Below, in pieces: positions 49,700 through 64,000 of a DNA stretch of 64,000 nucleotides (position 1 is its first letter; the number at the start of each line of letters is the position of its first letter). A program made the position numbers and the translations under genes. The notes under the pieces were generated by a model. The model worked only from the letters and a program-made list of their open reading frames with translations, searched no databases and was not told the origin of the DNA. Source of the stretch: Lamellibrachia satsuma (taxonomy: Eukaryota; Annelida; Polychaeta; Sabellida; Siboglinidae); NCBI GenBank assembly GCA_033239005.1, contig BSQZ01000061.1, positions 1,354,001 through 1,418,000 on the forward strand, read 5' to 3'.

Positions 49700-51610
49700 A
49701 CTTAGACGTTCTGGCTCCCGTGTCTACAGACGCATGAGGCAGTCAAAGCATTCCACCCAGATTTGTTTTTTGCTAGCATTCTGACGTCGCTAAATCTTTT
49801 GTTGACCAACTGTAAGTCGCGGTCGACATCGTTCTCGGTCTTCCTCTCCTTCTCTGACCAGCTGGTGTCCACCAATGCGTGTTGGGCAGGTCTAGTTGGT
49901 GGGAGCCTCGTGACATGGCCGAGACAGCTCGTGCGTCTTCTGCAAATGGCTGCGGATGCCAGAGATTGACCTGATCATACCCAGACCTCGTTATTCATCA
50001 CTCCAGTGAATGCCCAAGATCTTGCGCAGGCGTTTAGTGTCGAATGCATCTATTTTGTACCCTACTATGCATCATCCGCATAGTTGGGGTTGGGTGAACG
50101 TTTTAACTATGGAAGCGGAGTATAGATATCATGGTAAATTTCTTGTTGTTCCAAATTTTCATCAGCTGTGTGAAGGCTGCTGACGGTTTCCCCAATCTGC
50201 AGTTTAATTCGTTCCTTGGCTGTTGATGGAACAACTAAGGTAGGTGAAGGTTTCAAGTGTTTCCACTTTGTTTTGGTTGATCAGAACATCTGTGGATAGT
50301 TGATGTTCGCCTGTCACCTTGTTGTTAGTATTCTTTTCACTGATTACAAGTCCCAAATCATCAGTGCATCTGCCGACTGATTCCATGAGACATTGTAGGA
50401 ACTGTGTGGTGTCTGAGTGGGCGGCAATGTCTTCAGCAAAGTCCAGGTCTGACAAACGCTCCTCCTTAATTCAAGTAATCCCTTCGTTCTCTATGGTTGC
50501 CAGCCGCATGACCCAGTCGATGGCCACGGCGAAGAGAAGGGGGGAAAGAATACAACCTTGTCTGACACCAGTAACCACGTGGAACCAGTCACTGCAGCCA
50601 TCTTCTGTTTCTACAAGAAATCTCGAGTGTTCATATATCTTCTCGACCGCTTATACAATCTTTCGTGGGATTTCCATGTGATTAAGATTTTCCATGTGGA
50701 GGGTCTGTGGGTGCTGTCGAACGGTTTCGTGACGTATATGAAACTGATTGCGAGGGGTAACTGGTATTCTTGATATTTCTCTATAATGCATCTGAGTGTG
50801 AATATTTGCTCTTTACAGTCCACATGAACGATGCCAGAGTCCCAGATCTGGTTGCATAATCCCCAGAGTCTCTGTACAATTGTTTTTACGCCTGCTTTCA
50901 TAATTTCAGCTGTGATTCCATCAATTCCAGGTGACTTGTTTGTCTTAAGTGTCACAATGGCCTTCCTCACTTCATATTCCGTCTACTCCACTGTCTCTTT
51001 TGGGAGCATGTTCTGAGAGTTGTCGATCTGGGCCGGTGTGTTAGGTTCAGGTATATTGAGGACTGCTTTAACCTATTCTGCCCATATCTCTAGTTTTTTC
51101 TCTCCTTTCGATATTAAAGATTCATATTTTGCCTTTATCGGCCCGGATCTTGCCTATGTGCTGTCAGTGATTTTCTTGGCAATGTGGTAGACTTGTCTTG
51201 TGTCGTTTCGGGCAGTTCCTTTGCCTGTCTGTCTAACCAGTCGCGTTTGTTCTTTTGTGCGCTGCGCTTCACTTCACTGTCCTTCTTGATATAGTCCCGG
51301 TAGAAAGAAGTGCCGTTGGACTCATCTTGTCGTTTGTGTTGCAGGAGTTTCCTTTATACAATCAGTCCCCATATGTGATCGCTGATCCAAGACTCTTTCA
51401 GAGATGCCTGGTATCGAAGAACGTCTTTGTCCGCTGTCATAATCGCAGCTTTCATCCTCTCCCACCATTCCTTTGAACCTGGTGTATGATCTGCAAGGGC
51501 AGCAACACGATTTCTCAGGACTTCTTGGAATTAACATTTGGTCCCTGGGTTCTGAAGCTTGTTGATGTCAAATCTCTTAGCTCTCTTTGTCTTCTTTTAT
51601 CTTCTCAACT
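49700..51610 (-). pseudogene. RTE-like LINE RT relic
   Basis: From 51600 down on the minus strand: KRFDINKLQNP-like linker start, IMTADKDVLRYQASLKESW, RLRTQKNKRDWLDRQ, then RT: AIVTLKTNKSPGIDGITAEI, KAGVKTIVQRLWGLCNQIW, a deletion, and SDLDFAEDIA (FADD changed to FAED) followed by LGLVISEKN. The wording (LK-NKSPGIDGI-AE, LDFADDIAL) is characteristic of a LINE type common in invertebrates. Frames are broken and the catalytic Asp pair is altered, so it is inactive. Confidence 0.8.
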
Positions 51611-51754
51611 TGATCTTGGGAATATGGTGGATTTAATTTTAATATAAAAGTAAAAGTAAAACACCCATAAAAAGCAATTGAGGAGAAAATTAAATAAAGG
51701 TAAATATAGAGAGTTGAGAACATATCTAGCAAGTATAGTTAGGAAAAAAATATT

Positions 51755-51970
51755 CCGAAGAACAAGACAGCAACATAATGATAGACCTTTGAAAAACAAT
51801 TGGCTGGTTACATAAAAAATGACAGCAAGAGTTCATATGGTTATGCAAGGAGTAAACAGAAAGAAACAGAACCACTGGAAAACGGGTTGTAAATGGCAGA
51901 GGTATTGAATGAGTATTTCAGTTGAGGGCGATCAATCGGATCATTTAGGTCAGTTATTTGTACATACTGA
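51755..51970 (+). pseudogene. CR1-like LINE linker fragments with deletions
   Basis: GAAGAACAAGACAGCAACA, then TTTGAAAAACAATTGGC, GACAGCAAGAGTT and AGGAGTAAACAGAAAG match 14824-15170 with internal deletions. It ends near ACTGAAAA at 51970. Confidence 0.8.
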
Positions 51971-52639
51971 AAAGGCTGTCCCCACTTTGTGGGTTACCGA
52001 CAAATGTCCCCACTTGAAACGCAACACAAGTTGATAATAAAACCCAATTAATGCAATAAAACGTTAATTTACCATCGATTCTTCATCAACATAAGATCAG
52101 CTGATTGTGGGATGTTTCCATGTACATGAAAAGTGCACATGGACATTAAACATTTGTTATCAGGGTCGTGTGAACGGCCATAGTATCTGGTTACTAGAAT
52201 ATAGTTTAGTAGGTAAATGTTGTGAAATATAACTATGTTTCATTCAATTAACTATACATGTGTACATTTTGGATCCCTCTTCAATTCGATTTTTTTGCTC
52301 GTCTCATTTCAAATTCATAATGGGAAAATTCAAACCTACCTGGTATCCATTACAACACGCTAGCTCGTTTGTGGAACTTTTGTATGTACTTTTTTGTGAA
52401 ATCATCAGACAAACTATTAGATTATTTAACTGATGCTAGATCCAGCATTTATTGAAGTGAAAATGGAACGTTGAAGAATCACGGTGAAATTTCACAACTT
52501 TATCATGTGATCGAAGAGAGGATTTAAGTCACGCCCATGATTAACCTTGACCCTATAAAGTGTTTACCGTTTTGGATATTCACTATATTCAACATTACCA
52601 AATCTAACAACTAAAGTAAATTCTTTCGATGATTTCAAC
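51971..52639. other. No gene seen
   Basis: A local GTCCCCACTT direct repeat at ~51975-52010; otherwise nothing recognisable. Confidence 0.5.
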
Positions 52640-52945
52640 AAATATACGCACTTTTTATTAAGCTGACTGCGGATATTACTTAAGTTATTCATACACTACA
52701 CACTAGGTTCATGTCATACGAATGACGTACCGGATTTTTTGGCGACGAAATCACCTTAGGCAATGCTTTTCGGCCTGGAGAATATTGTTGAACACGAATA
52801 TGAACATAGTTTAAGACTACGACTCTGTTGCCAGTTTAAAATAGACTAATAAATTATGTTCGATTTGGCGCAGTTGAAATTCGGCTAAAGTGGCAACAGT
52901 GATCGGCCTCTATATACTATGACATACGGCTATTCACACTTTCCT
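52640..52945 (+). repeat. Repeat family B copy
   Basis: ACTTTTTATTAAGCTGACTG at 52649 matches the end of the 21.2-kb copy, while 52715-52945 matches its start and middle (GAATGACGTACCGG, CCTGGAGAATATT, GTTTAAGACTACG). The circularly permuted order suggests a head-to-tail dimer remnant. Confidence 0.75.
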
Positions 52946-52984
52946 AAAGAACCCGACCTAACGATCAAGGTAAATTATTTCGAT

Positions 52985-53185
52985 AGGAGTGAGACACGGT
53001 TGTTTGCTGTCATATGTCCTGTTCATTTTGTTCCTGGAGTTCGTCCTGGCAGCCTTGGTGAGCTTACGCAAGGAGTTCCAGCTAGATACCAATCTCAGCT
53101 TTGACATCAGATATGCAGATGACACAACTATTATGTCCACCGTGCTCGATAAGCTACACATTTCTACTGAATAACTTCAAGTAGG
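52985..53185 (+). pseudogene. LINE RT fragment with YADD
   Basis: VRHGCLLSYVLFILFLEFVL and FDIRYADDTTIMSTVLDKL: RT motif B (VRQGCLLSP-like) to motif C (YADD) in a single short frame. No match to the other LINEs here. It runs into repeat family A, which may have truncated it. Confidence 0.8.
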
Positions 53186-53189
53186 AAAT

Positions 53190-53650
53190 GAGTTATGAAA
53201 ATCGACATCAGCAAATTTGTAAACGAACTTTCGGGTACTATTTAATGTGCGAGGAAAGGGAAACGTCGACACGATTTAACGTTAGGTTTTCCTAAGGTGC
53301 ATGTGCAGATGTGAGCAGTGGTCTACAAGACGTATGCAAGTGATGTGAGAATTAATAATTGTTTGTAATTAATCTATAACGACTAATTATGCATTTATAC
53401 TCCGCAGTTTGGTGGTACTTTTTACTCACCCACCGTGACCCACCCAGTATCTTTTAGCCGACGTGGCGGACAAAAAGGACCAATTGGATTTTTTTTGAAA
53501 AGTTGTAAAAACTAAATGCATGGTTCTTGTGCTGCTAGTGCCAATTGAGGGCCATCCATAAAGTACGTCACGTTCAGGGGTTGGGGGCTACCGGGGTAAA
53601 CGTTACGGAGCATTACATGTGGGAGTCGTAGGGGTGTCTTGACCACTGCT
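53190..53650 (-). repeat. Dispersed repeat family A, inverted copy
   Basis: Complement of 38560-39000. Shared blocks listed there occur in the same order. Confidence 0.85.
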
Positions 53651-53899
53651 ACGTTTAATAATAAGCTCCGAACTAATTGAGCTCGACAGCACATATCATA
53701 TGTTGGGCCTGTGCGAGATTTAATTTGCTATGCACGGTACAACCCGGTTAATCCGGGGACTGTTTTTTTATCAGCACGTTATTGGCGCGTTGTTTCATAG
53801 TTTAATATGCTTTGGTTTTGGATTAAGTGTTCTCGATGATGTTCCGGGTGGTTTCGTTGGAGTTATGGAACCTACCGTCAGATGCTCGGTTGTTACAAC

Positions 53900-54025
53900 C
53901 AGTAATGTAATAATCGATCGGTAATGTAATAAATCGACCGATAATCTAATAATCGATCGGTAATGTAATAAGTCGACCTATAATGTAATAATCGACCGGT
54001 AATGTAGTAAATCGACCGGTGATGG
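53900..54025. repeat. ~20-bp minisatellite, about seven copies
   Basis: Units of GTAATGTAATAATCGATCG type, with alternation of AATCGATCGG and AAATCGACCGG. The preceding 170 bp contain a CCGGTTAATCCGGGG patch. Confidence 0.85.
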
Positions 54026-54029
54026 AATA

Positions 54030-54250
54030 CAAACGATGAAGATGATTATGATGACGATTATGATGAAAATGATAAATGGTAATGACGAAGATGAATAGGA
54101 GGAGAAATAGATAACTAATGGTTTATCTTAGTGATTATAATTATGATGATGATAATTATTACGATGATGAAGACAACTACGTCATCCTCAACAGCCTCAT
54201 CGTCCTGCTCCTCCTCCTCAACATCCTCCTGTTCACCCTTATCATGGCTA
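54030..54250. repeat. GAT/CTC-rich low-complexity tract
   Basis: Runs of GATGA(T/C) followed by CTCCTCCTC on the same strand. Confidence 0.8.
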
Positions 54251-54593
54251 GCCATGCTGACACCCACTCGACGTTCACTAAAGTATACTTAAAATAAGTT
54301 TCTCAGAACGATTCAGCGGCTTCATCTCGTGCTTGTTTGCACCATGCACGAGATGTTCGACTTTATCGAGACACCACATGTAGCAGCGTCATGTTGTGTT
54401 GACACAAATTGAGCGAGTTAATCATGTCATGACAAAACACTTACCTTAACATAAATGACCCATGGCGCCTCTGGTGGATACCTCAACGATCGTGTGTTGA
54501 CATAGATCTTGTGGGACAAACGTATATCTATAACAACGCAAACGATCCTGGAAAAAACTATTTAGCAACTTAATGTGTGTGGGGGGTGGGGTG

Positions 54594-54594
54594 T

Positions 54595-54634
<40 letters not shown>

Positions 54635-54661
54635 GCACGCACACACACACACACTCACACG

Positions 54662-54722
<61 letters not shown>

Positions 54723-54727
54723 ACACA
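54594..54727. repeat. (CACG)n then (CA)n microsatellite
   Basis: About 40 bp of ACGC units grading into ~45 CA units. Confidence 0.95.
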
Positions 54728-54759
54728 AACACGAATATACAAACACGAACCAATACACC

Positions 54760-55290
54760 CATATGTACTTTGTCCTTACAGCCGTGTTGCATGACCTAGA
54801 TCACAATCCATTTCAATGATGTGCCTTCCACTAATATGTCTATGTCGCTGTATCTGTGTCTGTCTCTGTCTCTGTCTAAATACACCAACTGTTGTCACAT
54901 GATTGTGATTCCCGGATTCCCGGAAACGAACTCAAAGGCAGAGTGTGCGTGTGTGCGCGCGTGCGTGCGTGTATACTTTGTCCGTACAGATGTGCTGCTT
55001 GACAAAGATCAGGACCCATTTCAATGGTGTGCCTTCGACTAATATATCTCTGTCGCCATGTCTGCGTCTGTCTCTGTCTGTGTCTCTGTCGCTGGCGTGT
55101 TAGTAGACAAAGTAGTGATTGTTATGTCCTATCTACCCAGGTGTACTTCGTCTTTGCAGGCGCGATGTGGACCATGCGTGTGGGTATTTTTTTCATGACC
55201 TAGATTAGAACCCATTTCAATGGCATGGCCTCGACTAAGTGCTTTAGCTATTGTCACATAATTATTGTGATTTTTGGAAGCGAACTCAAT
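54760..55290. repeat. ~200-bp tandem repeat, three diverged copies
   Basis: TACTTTGTCC-TACAG at ~54766, 54973 and 55146, and CCCATTTCAATG at ~54806, 55015 and 55211. Each copy ends in (TCTGTC)n hexamers or a truncated version. Confidence 0.75.
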
Positions 55291-55324
55291 TATGGTTCAA
55301 ATTCACTTGACTCGTTCTTATCTT

Positions 55325-55620
55325 ACATGTCGACCGTGTGGCAATCTCTGTCGCTGTGTAAGCCTCTGTCGCTGTCTCTGTCTCTATATCTGTCTCTGCC
55401 TATGTCGCTTTGTCTGTCTTTGTCTCTGTCTGTGTCGCTGCATGTGTCTCTTGTTCAGTCTCAGTCTCGGTTACGGTCTCGGTATCAGTCTCAGTCTCTG
55501 CCATGTCTCAGTCTATGTCTCAGTCGCTGTATCGGTCTCTGTCTCGGTATGTGTCGTTGTATGTGTATCTGTCGTTGTCTTTGTCTGTCTTTGTATATGT
55601 TGTTGTATGTGTATGTAAAG
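55325..55620. repeat. (TCTGTC)n-type hexamer minisatellite
   Basis: Complement of the CAGAGA/CAGCGA motif at 20.5 and 46.7-48.9 kb. Confidence 0.88.
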
Positions 55621-55664
55621 AAACATATGTAAAAAAAAGTACAACCAAATGTATGTCACTTAAA

Positions 55665-57085
55665 AAGACAGCATATGTCAGGAGTAAACAAAACATACAA
55701 TGCAAGTTGGACCACTAGACTGGAAATTTAATATATAACAGGGTTGTTTTAATAGCGGTAGACCTAAATCGGTCCTTCAGTTCAGTGTTTACCAGAGAGG
55801 ACATTAGTTCAGTACCTAAGTTCCAGGAGGCTAAATCGGACTATTTAAGGAAGTTAATGGTAACTCCATGGTAGCTAAGAAAATGAAGGATAATAAATCA
55901 CCTGGAGTGGATGGATTTCCACAATAAAATACTAATAGAAACAGTAGAACAAATTAGTATGCAACTTGAAAGGGTGTTCAACTTGTCATCATTAAAACAG
56001 GGAGTGGTTCCTTTTGGATGGAAAGAAGCAAACATAAAAAATAAGTCAAAAAATAAATTAAGATTATCTTATTATTAGGACCTCTAGTATTCTTAATATG
56101 TATCAAAGACGATGGAATAGCAAGCAAGGCACTGAGATTTACGGATGGAACAACAGTGTTTAGAAAGGTTAAAAATAATGGAGATCAACATTTAACGACG
56201 ACAAATTAGTTAAATGGTCTGAACAATGGCTGATGCTATTCAGTTTTTCGAAATGCAAATGCCTACAACCAGGACACTGGAACTTGGATGTAAACAATAA
56301 AATAGAAGACATTGTCCCATGTACTGCAATAATAGAAACTAATGTGGTTTAAGAACTCTAGCGACAAGTGGGTTAAGTGGAGATTAAACTGACGTTTTAC
56401 GATATTGAATTGGTACGAAAATATTGATATAAATATATTTTTCTCACTCAAGAAAGATAGTAGAACTAGAGGACACGGTCACACACGGAGTAGCATATTG
56501 TGTGTAGATTGGATATCAAGAAGTACTCGTTCTGTACATACATGTGCAATCAACTTCAATGAGGTTAACTACACTCAAACACTATAAATACATTTTCACT
56601 TTCTCACCTAACTACATTATATGACATATACCACAGCAGCATAATAAAACAACAATCCAGGCTTTCATTGACTGTGGACTTTACTTTACTACATTTTAAT
56701 GTCGATAACTTTATATTTATATTCTTTGCTTTCCTCATAAACTAAAATAAAAGAATACGACGTGTGGCTCCTACGGTAGCGACTTTTAATAAATCTTTGT
56801 GGGAGTCTCCGTGATCCTCTCTGAATACAGTAATATTTTATTACGTACAATTATATGATATATTATCATTATTTAACATTTGGATCTAATAAATTACTCA
56901 CTCACTTACTTACTTACTTACTTCTCACAGAGAAAAATAAATGAATGGCACATATTATCTACAGATTGTATAACTGCTAGCAGCGTGAATATGCATAAAA
57001 GCATAATTGACAAATATCTCAGTAGGGCGGGATACACATAGATGAAGCATTATTGGACTCTTAATAAGCCAGTGGCTTATCCTAG
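55665..57085 (+). pseudogene. CR1-like LINE relic, heavily decayed
   Basis: In order: GTCAGGAGTAAACAAAACAT (linker), KSPGVDG-like RT start at ~55895, VVPFGWKEANI at 56005, a palm remnant GPLVFLICIKDDGIASKALR with the FADD block changed to FTDG (56085-56150), then thumb and C-terminal pieces. After an unrelated ~330-bp stretch (56590-56925) the family 3' end follows (CTCACAGAG-AAAATAAATGAATGG to GACTCTTAATAAGCCAGTGG, 56926-57074). Many frameshifts and stops. Confidence 0.8.
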
Positions 57086-57635
57086 TTTGCTAAAATCTCG
57101 AAATGATTGACTTGATCGTTAGATATGTTGTTATTTATGATCCGTTGCCAGTGCAGTAAGGTCCGGATTCAGGCTTTTAAATCCTACAAAGGATACTTGG
57201 ACCCAATGCACCCATTCTCCGAAGTAAATAAGTAATTAAGTAATGCTAGCACATTGGTTGGACTATTTAACTTAAGGGCAAACGTACTGCTCAAATTAAG
57301 ACCATGATGTATGATTATCAATTTAAGTCATCTAGAACGATCCGAATTGTTCGCTTGAAGTTTATATAAACAACACAGACCAATAATGAAAAAGTTATAC
57401 AAATATCGATTAAGAGATTTGCTAGATATTAATTCTCAACTTGAACAACAACTAGATATAAGCTCGGCATCTAGTAGATTTAATGGTATTTAACGAGATT
57501 GCCATCAAAGGCAAAATGAACTAACATAATTTTTTTGTAAATGCTCTTTATCAAAATCATTGTTAACATTTATAAACACTTTTGTTGGTGTCATCCGCAA
57601 ATTTCAGTACGTTGCTTGTTATAGTATCGTCCAAG

Positions 57636-57638
<3 letters not shown>

Positions 57639-57729
<91 letters not shown>
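57639..57729. repeat. (TA)n array inside LINE RT
   Basis: About 45 TA units at the LIYIND position of the RT; the sequence on its low-coordinate side resumes YYLDDTITSNVLKFADD on the minus strand. Confidence 0.95.
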
Positions 57730-57733
<4 letters not shown>

Positions 57734-58528
57734 CGTCTATCCACTTAGTGATTCAAAAAAACATAACATATTTGTTCAGCATGGCTTCGCTTTTAGGAAT
57801 CCATGTTGAGATGGATTTAATAATGTATGCCTAACAAGGAAGTCCACGATGTGGTCTTTAATTAATCTTTATAATAATTTACAAATCACTGATGCAAAAC
57901 TCATTGGTCTGTAATTCTCACTTATTCCTCGAGCTCTTTTTAAATTATGGCATGATATTTGCTTCTTTCCGTTCAAAAGGAACCACTCCATCTTTTAATA
58001 ACAAATTGAACACTCTTGACAGTGGTATACTAACTTGTGCTACTGTTGCCTTTATTTTCTTAGCTACCATTTATGCAGTTCCAATTAACTACTTCAAATA
58101 TTCCGATTTAGCCTCCTGAAATTTAGCATCTGGAACTAGTAATAAAGTAATATCCGCTCTGGTAAACACCGAACTGACGTAATCATTTAGGTCTTCCCCC
58201 ATTAAAAAACCTTGTAATATTATATTTCCAGCACTGTCTTCTAGTGGTCCAACCTTGTCTTGTACGTTTTGTTTACTCCTGACATATGCATAAAAATCTT
58301 ACTTTCAGTTTTTTATGTGATATGCTAATGTTTGCTCATACCTTCTTTTAGTTTGTCTAATTTCAGTAGTACCTGCATTAAGTGCCTCTTTGTGTAGTCT
58401 TCATCCTTTCTGGTATTCCTGTAAACCCCCCGCAAAGTTTGCTTGTACACTGTTTTTCTAATAGGTTCTTTTTACAAATATTTCTTTTTATACCGTTTTC
58501 CTTGTTTTTTTTTCAATGGAACAAATTG

Positions 58529-58558
58529 AAGTGAAGTGAAGTGAAGTGAAGTGAAGTA
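58529..58558. repeat. (GAAGT)n microsatellite
   Basis: Six copies of the pentamer within the LINE relic. Confidence 0.92.
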
Positions 58559-58850
58559 TTTTTAAACTGTCTATTAATTCATTTTGATTTTGTGAAGTCA
58601 AACCTATATCTAATACATTCTCTCTCCTGGTTGGTTTTAGTACGTCTTGAGTAAGCTATCCTGAATTAGAAATAGAAAATGTTGGTCCTCACCCAGTAAA
58701 CATCGAACAGACTCGGTGTTGGTTACGAATTCGTGTTTCGAGTTTTGAGCCGAGAGACGAGCTTCTACTCCGCGACAGTGGCGCCGACAAGCGAAAACCG
58801 GTGGCGGTATTATATAGAACGAACATAATGTTAAGCATATTATTTTCGCT

Positions 58851-59692
<842 letters not shown>

Positions 59693-60575
59693 CACACATA
59701 CATGACGTGTAGCTAGCCGCTTTATTTTATCGTGTGAATTATTTCATTGTAACTCAAGTTTATAATTGTTTCGAATGTAGCGTATACGCTTATAGAAGTT
59801 ACTCATAGCTAATAAGTTAGAATGAGCGTCCTGAGATGTTTGCCCAGATTCTCGGCAAACTTTCAGATTCCATTAGAATGGAAAGTGCCACGTGTCATAG
59901 CGACAAACGGTGGTGCCATCTCACGGAGTTAATCAAGTCTAGCCGTTGATATATTGTGCGCACAGTTTGCCTCCAAAACTGAACAGCCACAATTTGCTGT
60001 GGCTGCTGGTAGCATGAATAAATATCAGCGGAGCTTGGGAATTGAATACTTGTTAAACCGTTAATACCTTTTCAATATATTTATACGTTCTATAGGAAAA
60101 TAGAATAAGGAGTAACGTATTTGTTATTGCATTGGTAAATGCATTCTAAATATCTACAAAGCCAACAAGAATTTATGTAATTTTATATGGCACATGTAAA
60201 ACATACCACTGTTTACCATTCAACATTCACATTGACTTTATGAGTTACGAAACATTTGATGGTTCGTTGTGCATCGTTGATGCTATGTAAGTTAATCTGG
60301 CGGAGTTCTGATCACCACAGTATGTAGTAATAATAATAATATTATAGCCCACCGTGAGTATGCATGCATGTATGTTATTATGCTATTCCTAGACGCATTG
60401 TATATCGGTCGTCAACTTTTATGGAGTCGTCTGCGAAGCCACGGTCGGGTTGTCGAAGTTAATTTTTTTCGAAATTCACCCCACCATTACCATTTCAACG
60501 AACAATCAAATTACCCTTTGTAGTTATTACGTACAATGGTCCACAACGCTACGCGAGCTATTACGTAAACTTGAA
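59693..60575. other. No gene seen
   Basis: No supported frame; a short (TAA)n at ~60335. Confidence 0.5.
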
Positions 60576-60995
60576 GACAACGTCTTGCGTCTTTTCTTCG
60601 GTTGTCCAAAGTTACGTTATACAAGGGCAAGGCGTCGTTAGACATTATTATAAATGTCATTATTACGTCGCAATCTCGAGGGATATTGCAGCACCAAGTA
60701 CCAATGCATAGATAGGTATTTCTGTGATAATATTGTCTATCCTGAAATTGTGTAAACATTTACGAAGTCATCCACAAATTATCCATATTTTCTAATATAT
60801 CCAATACTATTGATGTGAAAACAATGTCCTGCTTCTTTTTTTCGATTGCCCAAAGTTACGTAATGCAAGGGCAAGCCGCTCTAGACTTTACTGTAACGGT
60901 AAGTATTACGTCGCAGTTTCAAGCAGCCATCAGTGTATTGACTGGCAGCACTGGGTACCAAGGCATAGATGGATACGTATGTGATACTAATATGC
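60576..60995. repeat. Direct repeat pair, ~250-bp spacing
   Basis: CAACGTCTTGCGTCTTTTCT...CAAAGTTACGTTATACAAGG...TATTACGTCGCA at 60580-60675 and a similar string (AATGTCCTGCTTCTTTTTTT...CAAAGTTACGTAATGCAAGG...TATTACGTCGCA) at 60823-60915. Both continue to TACCAA-GCATAGAT-G. Upstream flank of the second transporter. Confidence 0.8.
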
Positions 60996-61191
60996 AAGTA
61001 ATGTACGAACTACCACCTACTCTCTTCAGGAAGATTGGCATTTTTGTTTTTAATAATAATAACAAACCATGCGTGATCGGTATATAATCATGTCTTCGAA
61101 AAGTTATGTTTGCATTACATATATACTTCATTGGGTATGCTTTGAACATACAATGTCTATGTTGTCACACTATGTTGTCTTCATTGTCCAG

Positions 61192-63355
<2,164 letters not shown>

Positions 63356-63743
63356 GTGAGTCAATATGTTCAAACAAATGTTCGTAATATTTCTACGTGC
63401 CGGATAGCTTCAATATAAGTACGAACGCTAGTTCTAAAATAACACATAACACGCTTGCCACAAGATACATCAGAATTATTAAAGCGAAATAACATATAAT
63501 AGTCTAGGTGGAAAGAACAACATTATTTTGGTTTTCTAACTAAGCGATAATTATTATTAATTCAAAATTGTACACAGCAAAAACCTGAAATAAGATTGTT
63601 TAGAATAACGCTATGTGATATTTTTTTTAATAGACACATAGAACGCAGCTGCGACTCCTATTCTACGATAACAGTATTTCAATGTTTTTGCAGTGACATA
63701 TCCTTTATGAGAGCATGAAATACATTGTAGAACTTATTGAAAT
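63356..63743. other. Paralog intron 5, no feature
   Basis: No repeat or exon recognised. The expected last exon is absent here. Confidence 0.6.
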
Positions 63744-63930
63744 TAGTTATAATAATAATAATAATAAAACTTCTTTGGCGCCAATATCCTCGGAAAATCC
63801 GAGCTTAGTGGCGCAACAAAACCAAAGGATTAGGCATTCTCGTGACCATGTACAATGCAAAAAGTCGTCAACCGATGGATGGAGGTTTCCTTCTTGAAGC
63901 GAAACAAAAGTCATGGCTTTGGGGCTATGC
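63744..63930 (-). mobile_element. L2/CR1-type LINE 3' end
   Basis: (AAT)n at 63748-63765, then ACTTCTTTGGCGCCAATATC, CTCGGAAAATCCGAG and TGGCGCAACAAAACC, a diverged version of the tail at 5187-5290 and the complement of 19490-19573. Only the 3' UTR region is recognisable. Confidence 0.75.
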
Positions 63931-64000
63931 ACCTAATAAAAGATAAATTAAAAACTAACCAGGTGCAACTGTGTAAACTGTGTAAGCCATGTCTATACTA

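Larger units (their letters stand above)
57540..58700 (-). pseudogene. CR1-like LINE relic with (TA)n in RT
   Basis: From 58700 down on the minus strand: endonuclease end (TTACTCAAGACGTACTAAAA, CAACCAGGAGAGAGAATGT), linker (58.14-58.53 kb, complement of AGGAGTAAACAAAACGTACA), RT with VPFERKEAN at ~57965, a SQHGFLKAK-like region at ~57790, then a (TA)n array and DDTITSNVLKFADDT at 57590-57640. Multiple indels. Confidence 0.82.

Noticed and set aside
55225..55718. Secreted-looking Leu/Ser/Cys-rich frames
   Set aside because: Encoded by the (TCTGTC)n array and a LINE fragment.

Overview
This window looks like genomic DNA from an animal, most likely a marine invertebrate; the sequence does not settle the phylum. 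Genes are sparse, exons are small and separated by long introns with GT-AG borders, and most of the rest is decayed non-LTR retrotransposons (LINEs), one Ty3/Gypsy-type LTR retrotransposon relic, minisatellites and very long (TA)n, (CA)n and (GA)n microsatellites. No rRNA, tRNA or CRISPR array was recognised.

The main cellular genes are two divergently oriented monocarboxylate-transporter-like (SLC16-like, MFS) paralogs. The minus-strand copy can be assembled from six exons between 49098 and 27454. All splice phases agree, giving an inferred 511-residue protein with the two MCT family signatures. Its introns hold most of the mobile elements in 28-49 kb. The plus-strand paralog shows exons 3, 4 and 5 (61192-63355); its last exon would lie beyond the window and no exon 1 or 2 was found. 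A decayed second copy of exon 1 lies at about 40.12-40.18 kb. A single cysteine-rich, galaxin-like terminal exon lies at 10.83-11.08 kb on the minus strand.

Layout. 0-2.6 kb: 5' part of a CR1-like LINE with an SGNH-esterase ORF1. 2.6-3.2 kb: 218-bp higher-order satellite. 5.2-9.6 kb: LINE relics and GA arrays. 12.1-17.3 kb: a minus-strand LINE interrupted by a plus-strand CR1-like LINE. 17.5-19.6 kb: the best preserved LINE ORF2, with one stop codon. 20.4-25.6 kb: minisatellites, including a 3.6-kb composite block whose two ends carry inverted sets of 22-bp repeats. 27.4-49.1 kb: the transporter gene, with in its introns a LINE carrying three in-frame tandem expansions (30.4-35.2 kb), a 19-bp minisatellite, a Gypsy relic (42.2-46.7 kb) and a 2.2-kb 30-bp satellite. 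49.5-58.7 kb: LINE fragments and dispersed repeats. 59.0-59.7 kb: a (CA)n tract of about 710 bp. 61.2-63.4 kb: the second transporter.

Most striking signals: the inverted transporter pair with homologous introns; (TA)n arrays that sit at the same RT motif in two unrelated LINEs; 114-bp, 72-bp and 45-bp in-frame repeat expansions inside one LINE; and the minisatellite block with inverted 22-bp repeat ends. All protein calls come from reading motifs by eye; no database search was possible.
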